Of a stretch of DNA of 58,029 bases, positions 51,058-57,801 are shown in pieces. Source of the DNA: DSUN01 sp035527715 (GTDB taxonomy: Bacteria > Planctomycetota > PUPC01 > DSUN01). A program made the translations under genes and the position numbers. The stretch lies in the NCBI GenBank assembly GCA_035527715.1, contig DATKZY010000205.1, positions 1-58,029 on the forward strand. The letters run 5' to 3'. The notes under the pieces are model-generated. The model ran no database searches, was not told where the DNA came from, and saw only the letters and a program-made list of their open reading frames with translations. The first letter of the stretch is position 1. Every line of letters begins with the position of its first letter.

Positions 51058-51507
51058 CTAGGTGGGCATGGGGAAGCCCATCCTGTCAAGACGAGACCGG
51101 ATCGCGCCCGGCTGCCGCTGTATCTGAGCGGCCAGTTCCCTGATCGAACTCCCGCGGGCGGCAAGCTCTCTCAAGTGGGCCTCCTCCTCGGGGGTCCACT
51201 TCTCGTAGGCGCGGGGGTAGTTACGCCGGATCGAGGCGAGATCATAGGACTTCTGGGCCACGTCTGTCGGCCTCTGTTCGGCACGAGTCTTGCGCAGCAC
51301 CTGCATGGCGGCTCGGGCTGCGCGCCGGAAGCCCAGGAGATGGTCCTCGAAGACCATGATCATCCCTCTCACTCTGGGCTCTTCGTCGACCTGCTGGACT
51401 TCCTTGATCACGAGGTACTTGGCGCCCGTGCTTGCCCTGCGGACTTCGAACTCGTAGACCCTGCTCCCCGCTTCCAGGCTGTGGTAGAAGAGCGGCTTCT
51501 CGTCCAC
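51058..51507 (-). CDS. PUR-domain (DUF3276-like) protein with a Myb/SANT-like C-terminal helix-turn-helix
   Basis: 149 aa from GTG 51507 with GAGGAG 8 nt upstream. Residues about 5-75 (SLEAGSRVYEFEVRRASTGAKYLVIKEVQQ, then an aromatic FEDHLLGFRRAARA helix) resemble bacterial PUR-alpha-like DUF3276 proteins, which bind single-stranded nucleic acid. Residues about 100-145 (YEKWTPEEEAHLRELAARGSSIRELAAQ..IRSRLDRMG) read like a Myb/SANT-type helix-turn-helix. I know DUF3276 mainly as a lone domain, so the fusion is notable. It is surrounded by repeat DNA. A nucleic-acid-binding regulator is the likely role (inference). Confidence 0.72.
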   Translation of the reverse strand: MDEKPLFYHSLEAGSRVYEFEVRRASTGAKYLVIKEVQQVDEEPRVRGMIMVFEDHLLGFRRAARAAMQVLRKTRAEQRPTDVAQKSYDLASIRRNYPRAYEKWTPEEEAHLRELAARGSSIRELAAQIQRQPGAIRSRLDRMGFPMPT

Positions 51508-51533
51508 TTGCTTGCTCCTCGCGTCTTGCTGGT

Positions 51534-51556
51534 CCCGAAGCTCTTGCTTCGCAACG
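51534..51556. repeat. Partial copy of the CGTTGCGAAGC hairpin family
   Basis: CGAAGC (51536-51541), loop TCTT, GCTTCGCAACG (51546-51556), in the gap upstream of the PUR-like gene. The outer left arm is lost. Confidence 0.7.
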
Positions 51557-51586
51557 CCAGTCGTGTGGCTCAGGCCATCGTGCGTT

Positions 51587-52429
51587 TCACCGCCGGAAGT
51601 GCCCCTTGAAGACGGTGTTCAGCAGGACGAGCGTGAGGACTGGGTATCCGAAATCCACCGCTGGATTAACAAACCACAATGCCCACCCAAGTTGACCTGC
51701 GAGCGGGCCTGACAGGGCGCGGAGAACTGCTCCTGCCAGGGCAACCACAGCGTATGCATGCGCCAGGCCGTACCCGTACGACCGCTTGCGGCGGAGGTAG
51801 CCAACGCCCGAGATGGTCAGCAACGTGGCACAGAGGGCGGCAAAGAGCGCCCAGAGCGCAGCCACGGCACCGAAGCGCGACAACTCCCTTGAGGAGCCGC
51901 CAAGCAGGAAACTCAGCCGGGTGACTTGGAGGAGACCCCCGGCGATCGACAGTTCCACAATAGCAATCATGAAGTTGAAGACGGCAAGCACAACCAGACC
52001 CCAGTGGGGCGGGGCGACAACCTGTCGGGGGAAGGCTGGGGGAGATACGTCCCGTGACAGGCCTTGGCCGGCTGCGGGAGGCGGCGGGGGCGGGCAAGAA
52101 AGGGCTGGGAACAAGTCGGCAAGCTCAGGCGCGCTCCCCGCCGGAACCCACCCCGCCATGCCCTCTCGCCAAACCTGCGTGTCAGTCCGGAACTGTGACG
52201 CCCGGCAGAGGGTGCCCAGTTCGGCCTTGGAGAAGGGTCCGCTTTGGTTCCCTGCCAGCATCACGTGCCAGGCGGGTCCTGCCGTCTGTGCCGGTTCCCA
52301 CGGCGCTGCTGCCGGCAGCTCCACATGCAGGACGCCCCCGCACCCAGGGCAGCGGAACCGCTTGACCCCGGTCGCCAGCTTGACCCTGGAGCGCTTGCCG
52401 CACGTTGGGCACGAGACAACCGTTGCCAC
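51587..52429 (-). CDS. Zinc-ribbon/GYF-domain membrane protein
   Basis: 280 aa from GTG 52429 (CGGAG upstream); the open frame extends further but there reads only repeat DNA. The N-terminus is a zinc ribbon (CPTCGK..CPGCGG), then a GYF_2-type domain (WHVMLAGNQSGPFSKAELGTLCRASQFRTDTQVWREGMAGWVPA, about 60-110), a Pro-rich linker and four membrane helices (about 150-270). Cytoplasmic zinc-ribbon plus GYF heads on small integral membrane proteins are frequent in planctomycetes; their function is unknown. No partner gene is evident. Confidence 0.82.
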   Translation of the reverse strand: MATVVSCPTCGKRSRVKLATGVKRFRCPGCGGVLHVELPAAAPWEPAQTAGPAWHVMLAGNQSGPFSKAELGTLCRASQFRTDTQVWREGMAGWVPAGSAPELADLFPALSCPPPPPPAAGQGLSRDVSPPAFPRQVVAPPHWGLVVLAVFNFMIAIVELSIAGGLLQVTRLSFLLGGSSRELSRFGAVAALWALFAALCATLLTISGVGYLRRKRSYGYGLAHAYAVVALAGAVLRALSGPLAGQLGWALWFVNPAVDFGYPVLTLVLLNTVFKGHFRR

Positions 52430-52473
52430 AGCCGACGCTCCGCTTTCCCTGCGACGAGAGGAATACCGATCCC

Positions 52474-52836
52474 TCACACCAGCTTCATCGCTCTCTGTTG
52501 CCCAAGCATCTCCTTGACGGTGAGGGCGACGATGGCTTTGCCGGAGTGGTAGGGCGTGCATACCTGCACGCGGGACGCTGCTTCCCCCGAAGCCCGTGTG
52601 CAAGTATGCACACCCTACCGCTGCGCCCTGCCTTCTCATCTTGCCTCTGTGGTTCCCCGTGCCCTCTGTGGTAAGACTTCCTCGTAGTTGCGGTTGGGGT
52701 TGAAGGGCGGGTCTATGTAGATGAGGTCCACGCAGGCGTCGCGGAGCTTGCGCAGTTGCTCCAGGTTGTCGCCGCAGTAGATGACGCGGGTGTCCACGAG
52801 GGACGACGGTTTGCCTGTCGAGGGGGCTTGGGGCAT
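52474..52836 (-). pseudogene. Relic 1 of a DNA methyltransferase/Mrr-type endonuclease gene, interrupted by a palindromic element
   Basis: Starts at ATG 52836 with GGGAGG before it and reads TRVIYCGDNLEQLRKL then DLIYIDPPFNPNRNYEE: the N-terminus of an N4/N6-adenine type DNA methyltransferase with its DPPF motif. After that the frame runs into TTACCACAGAGG-type repeat text and a 72-bp inverted repeat (52548-52619). The last 23 codons, GKAIVALTVKEMLGQQRAMKLV and stop (52474-52545), match the 3' end of relic 2 (GKAIVALTVKETPDEQIGMKLV). So both ends of one gene survive and the centre is gone. Promoter intact at 52878-52906. Confidence 0.82.
52548..52619. repeat. 72-bp inverted repeat element (GGTAGGGYGTGCATAC ends)
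   Basis: The 27-bp left arm starting GGTAGGGCGTGCATACCTGC and the right arm ending GTATGCACACCCTACC pair with four mismatches around an 18-bp loop. It carries no gene, sits inside relic 1 and resembles a miniature inverted-repeat or REP-like element. Confidence 0.85.
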
Positions 52837-52877
52837 ACTGCCTCCCAGAGAAACAGGGATTCTGTCTGCTCTCCCAG

Positions 52878-52906
52878 GAAATACGCTCTGGCGGGGCGGT
52901 TGTCAA
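52878..52906 (-). promoter_or_regulatory. Promoter of relic 1
   Basis: Minus-strand TTGACA (52901-52906), 17 bp, TATTTC (52878-52883). The distance to the start codon and the surrounding bases match the promoter of relic 2. Confidence 0.65.
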
Positions 52907-52958
52907 GCCGATTCTCGTGCCCATCCGCGAAATCCGCGGTGAGAGCGGTTCGGGTCTT

Positions 52959-53455
52959 CTCTGTGTCCCTCAGTGGCCTCTGTGGTGAGTTTGCCGGTTC
53001 TGCTTCCGCGTCCTTTCGCGTGCCCTCGGCGGAGTTTACCCTGAGCGAAGTCGAAGGGCTCGGGCCAAGGTTTCGCGGGCAGGCGGTTCTCATCCGTGCC
53101 CATCCGTCCAATCCGCCGGTTTCATTTCGCGCCCTTTCGCGTGTTTCGCGGGCAGCAGGTTCTCATCCGTGCCCATCCGTGCGATCCGTGGTGAGAGAGG
53201 ATTCGAGGACGAGGACGATTCCTGGCTGTCGTCTGCCGTCTGTCCTCTGTCGTCTTTCGTTGCGGCTGGCCGCTCTGTGCTACAAACCCGCAGAACCTTG
53301 TTTTTCTGCAAGAAATCCGGGGCAGGAGGAGTCGAGGACGAGGACGACGACGACGACGAGGACGATTGCAGACTGTCCACTGTCCACTGTCTACTGTCCA
53401 CTCTCCTCTCTGGTTGCGGCTCGCCGCTCTGTGTCCCTCAGTGGCCTCTGTGGTG
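52959..53455. repeat. 29-bp direct repeat pair (CTCTGTGTCCCTCAGTGGCC...)
   Basis: Identical 29-bp copies at 52959-52987 and 53427-53455. Related text (CTGTATCCCTCAGTGCCCTC) occurs near 57383 and in the relic 1 insertion near 52644. Confidence 0.8.
53372..53402. repeat. 7-bp tandem repeat (ACTGTCC, about 4.4 units)
   Basis: Four units of ACTGTCC with one change (ACTGTCT) plus a partial unit. Confidence 0.8.
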
Positions 53456-53490
53456 GACCTCTGCCGGGCTTCCGCAAGGGGCGATTGCTG

Positions 53491-53519
53491 TTGCATCGGC
53501 GCGACGCGGTTGCTAGAAT
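53491..53519 (+). promoter_or_regulatory. Candidate promoter of the exported protein gene
   Basis: TTGCAT (53491-53496), 17 bp, TAGAAT (53514-53519). Flanks (CTGTTGCAT and TTGCTAGAATACC) repeat those at 49219-49251. Confidence 0.65.
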
Positions 53520-53636
53520 ACCCCAAGGCGAGGCAAAGGGAGTGGGCGTCGCTGGCGTGTCCAGCCGCGTGAGCGGGGCGAGTGTCTCGCCGTGGCGGCT
53601 GGGTCGTGTTGAGTGGGGCAGGGAAGGGGACAGGGT

Positions 53637-54716
53637 GTGAATCGCTACGTGCGTTGTCTCGTGGTGGCCGCCCTTGCCGTGGGGTGCGCGGCGTGCGACC
53701 AGCAGGCGCGGCGAGTCCTCGGCGTCGGCGCGCCGCAGGACGTGACGGAGGGGCAGCAGGTCGAGGTGACGATCACGATCAGCAACGTGGAGGCGGAGCC
53801 GATCATTCCGCTGGCGCTGAGCCTGTACGTGCGGCCGGACCCGATGGCGTACCTGGTCGCGCGGCGGGTGCTGGGCGAGGTGGAATACTACAAGGCGCTC
53901 CAGGCGACCGAGGTGAGGCATCTGGCGACGCTGGACCGCATCGAGGCGCAGCACGTGCGCGACGCGGGCGAGTGGCGGCGGGTGCCCGACTCGCGGTTCC
54001 TGCACCCGCGCGTTCTGCTGCCGGGGCAGACGATTGCGGAGACGTTTTCGTTCCAGGCGATGGAGTCGCACCGCCGGCTGCTCTACTGCGACCTCTACTA
54101 CCTGCCGTGGGCCGCGGCCCGCGAGCGCGTGTTCTCGCGCCAGAGGCCGCTGGTCGTCCCGGACGATGCTGACCGCTACACCGAGGTCTACACTCGCGTG
54201 GGCGAGGGGGGGCTCGACGATCCCGATCCGCAGCCGGGCAACTACCTCTTGTACCGTCCCGCGCGCATCCACGATCGCGCGCCCGATCTCTTGACGCGGC
54301 AAGTAGAGCTCCAGGTGCGCCCTCAGAAGTTCACCTATCGCCAGGCGGCTCGCAGAGCCAGATTGGGGGCCCGGACGTACTGCTATTTCTCGGGCGCGGC
54401 GGCCTGGGTGTTCGACTACGCCGATGATGGCACTTGGTTCGTCGCATCTGACGCCGTGACCCGGCTCAAGGGCAACTACGCCGAGCTCGTGAATGACCTC
54501 GAACGCCGTCACGCCACAGTCATCACGCTCGCAGCTCCTCGCCAGCCCGAAGACAGGTTTCGGTCGCATCTCGAGAAGGCCGCCTTCTGCGACCCCACAG
54601 CCACGGGACCGAACGCCGTGGCGACTATCCCTGTCGAGAGCCTACTGCCCATCCTCGAGCAAGCCGAGTCGCTCGGCTACCGCGTCGAATCCACCACCTG
54701 GAAGCCGATGCCGTAG
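53637..54716 (+). CDS. Exported protein, probably lipoprotein, unknown function
   Basis: 359 aa from GTG 53637, with AAGGGGA upstream; another GTG at 53613 is less well placed. A short basic start and hydrophobic stretch (YVRCLVVAALAVGCAAC) end in Cys residues that resemble but do not fit a strict lipobox. The next part (about 25-75) reads like a beta-sandwich (QQVEVTITISNVEAEPIIPLALSLYV). I recognise no family. The GC-rich first two thirds and a less biased last third (from about 54330) differ in codon use, perhaps by a join or ageing. No partner gene. Confidence 0.72.
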   Translation: MNRYVRCLVVAALAVGCAACDQQARRVLGVGAPQDVTEGQQVEVTITISNVEAEPIIPLALSLYVRPDPMAYLVARRVLGEVEYYKALQATEVRHLATLDRIEAQHVRDAGEWRRVPDSRFLHPRVLLPGQTIAETFSFQAMESHRRLLYCDLYYLPWAAARERVFSRQRPLVVPDDADRYTEVYTRVGEGGLDDPDPQPGNYLLYRPARIHDRAPDLLTRQVELQVRPQKFTYRQAARRARLGARTYCYFSGAAAWVFDYADDGTWFVASDAVTRLKGNYAELVNDLERRHATVITLAAPRQPEDRFRSHLEKAAFCDPTATGPNAVATIPVESLLPILEQAESLGYRVESTTWKPMP

Positions 54717-55090
54717 CCGGCCCTCATCGCGACCTCAGCTTTTTCCAGGCACGGGTGTATGCGGGACGTCTGATAATGTCTCTTATGTGTTCTGAGTGAC
54801 TTTTCACGAAGACGCATCTCGCTGTCACTCTATCACTACCAGGGCTTGGGTGGCTTCCTCGGGCGGACTACATTAGATCGTGCATGGGCACGTGCGCCAG
54901 CGGGTGTCTCAGGAGGGCGCAGGAGGTGAAGCGCCTAGCCAAGGAGTGCCACGGGCGGAATCGGGAAGAGGTGAGTCCGCTCTGTGTGGCGTGAAGGAGT
55001 GGGGTTGCGCGCCTTGGGTCACCGTGGCCAGGAGCAGGGCGGCGACGCGTTCCTTCAGGTTCCGCACGGGACGGATCCGCCAGTCCCCTC
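54717..55090. other. Intergenic region, 374 bp, between two convergent genes
   Basis: Less GC-rich than its surroundings. No gene, clear terminator or named repeat was seen; GTGACTTTTCACGAAG near 54800 is only a weak palindrome. Confidence 0.5.
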
Positions 55091-56242
55091 TCACGGGGCT
55101 GGGTTGGCCGGCTCGGCGGCCTTTGCCCGGGCGTCGTCCGTCGCGTCCTTGACGGCTGCCTGGAAACGGCCGAGGAGTTCCTTGCCGACCGCGTTAGCGA
55201 AGGAGTCCCGGACGGCTGCCTGAGCCCTGGCCTTCAGTGTGTCCTGCTCGATCTCCTTGAGGCGTGTGACGACCATGCCCTGGGCCTGGAGCTTGGCTGG
55301 CAGGGCTTGATCGGCGTCGGCAACGAGTTGGCGCTCGAACTGCATGGCCTCGCGGGCGCAGTCGCGCAGCGTCTTCTGGTCGGCCCCCGGCAGAGAGTAC
55401 CAGAGGTCGCGGTTGACGCAGAGGACGATGGGGTCGTAGACGAAGTTGCAGAGGGTGATGTGCTTCTGGACAGTGTGGAGCCTTGCGGCGTGGATGGCGG
55501 ACAGGGGGCTTTCCTGCCCGTCGGCGCCGCCCGCGGCGCCGCCGCGTTCGAGGGCCAGGTAGAGGTCGCCGAGGTCCATCTGGTGCGTGCTGGTGCTGGC
55601 GCCGAAGGCCTCGAAGAGTCCGGGCGGGAGCCCCTGGGCGATGCGAATCCTGAGGCCCTTCAGGTCGTCGGGGGCGCGGATGGGTCGCACGCTGTTGGTG
55701 ATCTGGTGGAAGCCGTTGGCGCCGTAGGCGAGGCCGACGAGGTTGTGGTCCCTGAGGAGCTCGAGCATCTCGTCGCCCAGGGGGCCGTCGCACACGGCGT
55801 TCGCCGTGGTGTGGTCGGGGAACAGCCAGGGGAAGCAGAACACGGTCCATCGCGGGTCCACGGTCGAGAGGAGGATGGTGGACTCGAGGGAGGCCTCGAG
55901 CTTGCCCTGCTGGACCATTTGGAGCTCGCTGGTCTGGCTGCGGCCGGAGCGGGTGGCATTGGGGACGACCTCGACGGCGTAGCGCCGCTTGGTCCGGGCC
56001 TCCACGAGCTCCTTCCACTTCAGCGCGCCCTGGTACCACTCGGAGGTGTCGCCGAGGATGAGGCTGAGGCGGATGCGCCTCGGGCCGGCGCGCTCGTCGC
56101 ACGCGAGGGGGGCCAGGGTGAGCAGCGCGACTGCGCCCACTGCGACGAGCAGGCGCCTTCCCGGTTGCGGATTGCGGATTGCGGGATGTGGACTGGCATC
56201 CAGGCTCCGAAGCCCGGAGCCCGAAATGGCAGGCTCTCGCAT
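55091..56242 (-). CDS. dctP: TRAP transporter solute-binding protein, DctP family
   Basis: 383 aa from ATG 56242 with GGAGG 8 nt upstream. After an odd 28-residue N-terminal extension comes a signal segment (RRLLVAVGAVALLTLAPLAC, Cys48, not a strict lipobox) and the DctP fold: RIRLSLILGDTSEWYQGALKWKELVEART, the FPWLFPDHTTANAV segment and LKGLRIRIAQG with the substrate-carboxylate arginine. It binds small organic acids outside the membrane. No dctQ or dctM membrane subunits are in the window, so it is an orphan. It lies 13 bp after gmhB. Confidence 0.9.
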   Translation of the reverse strand: MREPAISGSGLRSLDASPHPAIRNPQPGRRLLVAVGAVALLTLAPLACDERAGPRRIRLSLILGDTSEWYQGALKWKELVEARTKRRYAVEVVPNATRSGRSQTSELQMVQQGKLEASLESTILLSTVDPRWTVFCFPWLFPDHTTANAVCDGPLGDEMLELLRDHNLVGLAYGANGFHQITNSVRPIRAPDDLKGLRIRIAQGLPPGLFEAFGASTSTHQMDLGDLYLALERGGAAGGADGQESPLSAIHAARLHTVQKHITLCNFVYDPIVLCVNRDLWYSLPGADQKTLRDCAREAMQFERQLVADADQALPAKLQAQGMVVTRLKEIEQDTLKARAQAAVRDSFANAVGKELLGRFQAAVKDATDDARAKAAEPANPAP

Positions 56243-56255
56243 CGCGCTTCCCTCC

Positions 56256-56834
56256 TTACGGTGTGCCGGTCGTGTTCACGGAACGGAGGATCAGTGCCAC
56301 GGCCTCGGGCAGGCTGGCGACGACGTGGCCAGCCCTGGTCTCGCGGTGCGGCGCACCGTCGGGCGGCGCCACGAGGATGGTGGTGCAGCCCCGTGCGAGC
56401 CCGGCCTCGATGTCGCGCTCGGCGTCGCCGACAAGGAACGCCCGCTCGGGCCGCACGCCCAGGTCGCGTGCGGTCTGGTCAATGAGCCCCGGCCTCGGCT
56501 TGCGGCAGGCGCAGTCGGCCGTCTTCGGGTGAGGGCACATGTAGACGCCCGCGATGTGCCCCCCCGCGGCGGCCACGGAAGCGACCATCCGCTCGTTGAT
56601 GGCCTCGATGTCCTCCAGCGTCGCCAGGCCGCGCCCCACGCACGACTGGTTGGTGATGACAGCGACGGTGAAGCGGTGCGCCCGAAGGCGTCGCAGCGCA
56701 TCGAGCGCGCCGGGCGCGAAGCGGAACTCGTCCCAGCGGAACACCCAGCTTCCCGCGCCCGGGGACTCGTTGATCACGCCGTCGCGGTCGAGGAACACCA
56801 CCCGGTCATGAGCACAACTTCCATTCACCTTCAT
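56256..56834 (-). CDS. gmhB: D-glycero-D-manno-heptose 1,7-bisphosphate phosphatase-like HAD hydrolase
   Basis: 192 aa. HAD motifs: FLDRDGVIN, VITNQSCVGRG, the Cys/His zinc loop CPHPKTADCACRKPRPG and FLVGDAERDIEAG, the full GmhB set. It removes the C7 phosphate in ADP-heptose synthesis for LPS core or S-layer glycan; histidinol-phosphate phosphatases share the motifs, so the substrate is likely but not certain. The -10 box lies only about 9 bp before ATG 56834, so the mRNA may be leaderless; an in-frame GTG in the first codons is an alternative. No other heptose genes adjoin it. Confidence 0.9.
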   Translation of the reverse strand: MKVNGSCAHDRVVFLDRDGVINESPGAGSWVFRWDEFRFAPGALDALRRLRAHRFTVAVITNQSCVGRGLATLEDIEAINERMVASVAAAGGHIAGVYMCPHPKTADCACRKPRPGLIDQTARDLGVRPERAFLVGDAERDIEAGLARGCTTILVAPPDGAPHRETRAGHVVASLPEAVALILRSVNTTGTP

Positions 56835-56842
56835 CGGCCCCC

Positions 56843-56871
56843 ATTATAAGGCGCCAAGTGACGACTGGCAA
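56843..56871 (-). promoter_or_regulatory. Strong candidate promoter of gmhB-dctP
   Basis: Minus-strand TTGCCA (56866-56871), 17 bp, consensus TATAAT (56843-56848). The start point would be at or within a few bases of ATG 56834. Confidence 0.7.
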
Positions 56872-57133
56872 GGGCGACTGCCCCGCACGAGCATTGCTCC
56901 GAGTCCTGGCAATCCGCGCGTCTCGCAATCGTCGTCGTTGTCGTCGTGGTCCTCGTCGTCGAACCCTCAGCGGGAGGAAAAGCTCAGGAAGCGACGACGA
57001 CGAGCACGATCTGGCGGCAGGCAGGACTGTGGGTGCCACGCCCAAACTTGTTTGGGCGTGCCGGACCGGGGACTTCCCGCAGCAGAAACCCCCTTGCGCC
57101 TCCCCTCCCCCATGCCCTCCCCTGGTTTTCGCT

Positions 57134-57159
57134 CGTTGCGAAGCTCCCGCTTCGCAACG
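57134..57159. repeat. CGTTGCGAAGC hairpin, perfect 11-bp stem
   Basis: Same arms as 5312-5337, with loop TCCC in place of TCCG. Confidence 0.9.
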
Positions 57160-57295
57160 CACATCATGCGGCTCCCGCCGCCAGCCCATCGAAGCGGGCC
57201 CGTCCGCCGAAGCCCAAGCGAAGGCGGAAGCTTCGGCATAGCCGTCGTGAAGCCCCGTTTCTCGGCGAGCCGAGACGCCACTCAGAACAGCGGCC

Positions 57296-57363
57296 AAGAC
57301 CGCCTGAAGGCGGGACCCAAACACGAAATCTGCCCGTTGGGAGTCCTGCCTTCAGGCGGTCTT
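57296..57363. repeat. Inverted repeat of the CCGCCTGAAGGCGG family
   Basis: The left arm 57296-57316 and right arm 57343-57363 are reverse complements over 21 bp with one mismatch. The left arm has an exact copy at 50931-50951 on the other strand. Confidence 0.85.
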
Positions 57364-57417
57364 CTGGGCTCTCGATCCTCTCTGTATCCCTCAGTGCCCT
57401 CTGTCGTGGAACACTCC

Positions 57418-57801
57418 TCACACCAACTTCATCCCAATCTGCTCGTCGGGAGTCTCCTTGACGGTGAGGGCGACGATGGCTTTGCCCGTGTGCTTGCAGA
57501 AGCGGCCGATCTCGTCAAGGGCGTCCTGCGAATAGTCGAAGGCGACGAAGAAGCCCTTGGTGCGCTCCTCGCGAGTCATCACGGCCTCGAAGGAGCCAAT
57601 GTCGGGTCGGCCCACTTTGTCCTTCTGCTTCACCTGGATGGGATACCAGAGGTCCATGAAGCCCAGTTCGGCCTGAGTTGGAGTCGCGCCGGCTCGTGTG
57701 GCACAGCGGCCTTCGGCTGTGGCTGTCTGCTCTGGTGGCACAGGCATCTTGCCTGTGGACGACACAGGCCGGAGGCCCGTGCCACCGGCCTTCCGGGGCA
57801 T
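57418..57801 (-). pseudogene. Relic 2 of the methyltransferase/Mrr-type gene: promoter and start joined through repeats to the C-terminal domain
   Basis: An open frame of 127 codons from ATG 57801 (GGAAGG upstream). Codons 1-44 read through three CACAGGC-type palindromes; from about codon 45 it is MDLWYPIQVKQKDKVGRPDI..FEAVMTREERTKGFFVAFDYSQDALDEI..GKAIVALTVKE, the C-terminal restriction-endonuclease-like (Mrr-type) domain found on some DNA methyltransferases. I-Q-V-K is the (E/Q)xK half of the active site; the preceding Asp-containing strand of the full domain is missing, so activity is unlikely. The methyltransferase core is absent. Start, leader length and promoter match relic 1. It may still be expressed as a small protein. 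Confidence 0.8.
57702..57781. repeat. Three CACAGGC-type palindromes inside relic 2
   Basis: 57702-57721 (imperfect), 57739-57757 (CACAGGCA, TCT, TGCCTGTG, perfect) and 57763-57781 (imperfect). Same family as 764-972. Confidence 0.88.

Larger units (their letters stand above)
52837..53636. other. Repeat-rich region, 800 bp, between relic 1 and the exported protein
   Basis: No gene. Contains the relic 1 promoter, a 29-bp exact direct repeat (52959-52987 and 53427-53455), a 23-bp exact direct repeat (53085-53107 and 53158-53180), the text CCCTGAGCGAAGTCGAAGGG (about 53039-53058), GACGA runs near 53335-53365, a 7-bp array and the promoter at 53491-53519. Confidence 0.75.
56835..57417. other. 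Repeat-rich region, 583 bp, upstream of gmhB
   Basis: No gene. Contains the gmhB promoter (56843-56871), a perfect 11-bp hairpin (57134-57159), further GCTTCG palindromes to about 57237 and an inverted repeat (57296-57363). Confidence 0.75.

Noticed and set aside
53038..53060. Coding potential of the repeat regions
   Set aside because: Open frames there are made of repeat text (short tandem words, palindromes) with no start-site support or conserved motif.
54880..55152. A small open frame between the exported protein and dctP
   Set aside because: It overlaps the end of dctP on the other strand and shows no motif or ribosome-binding site.
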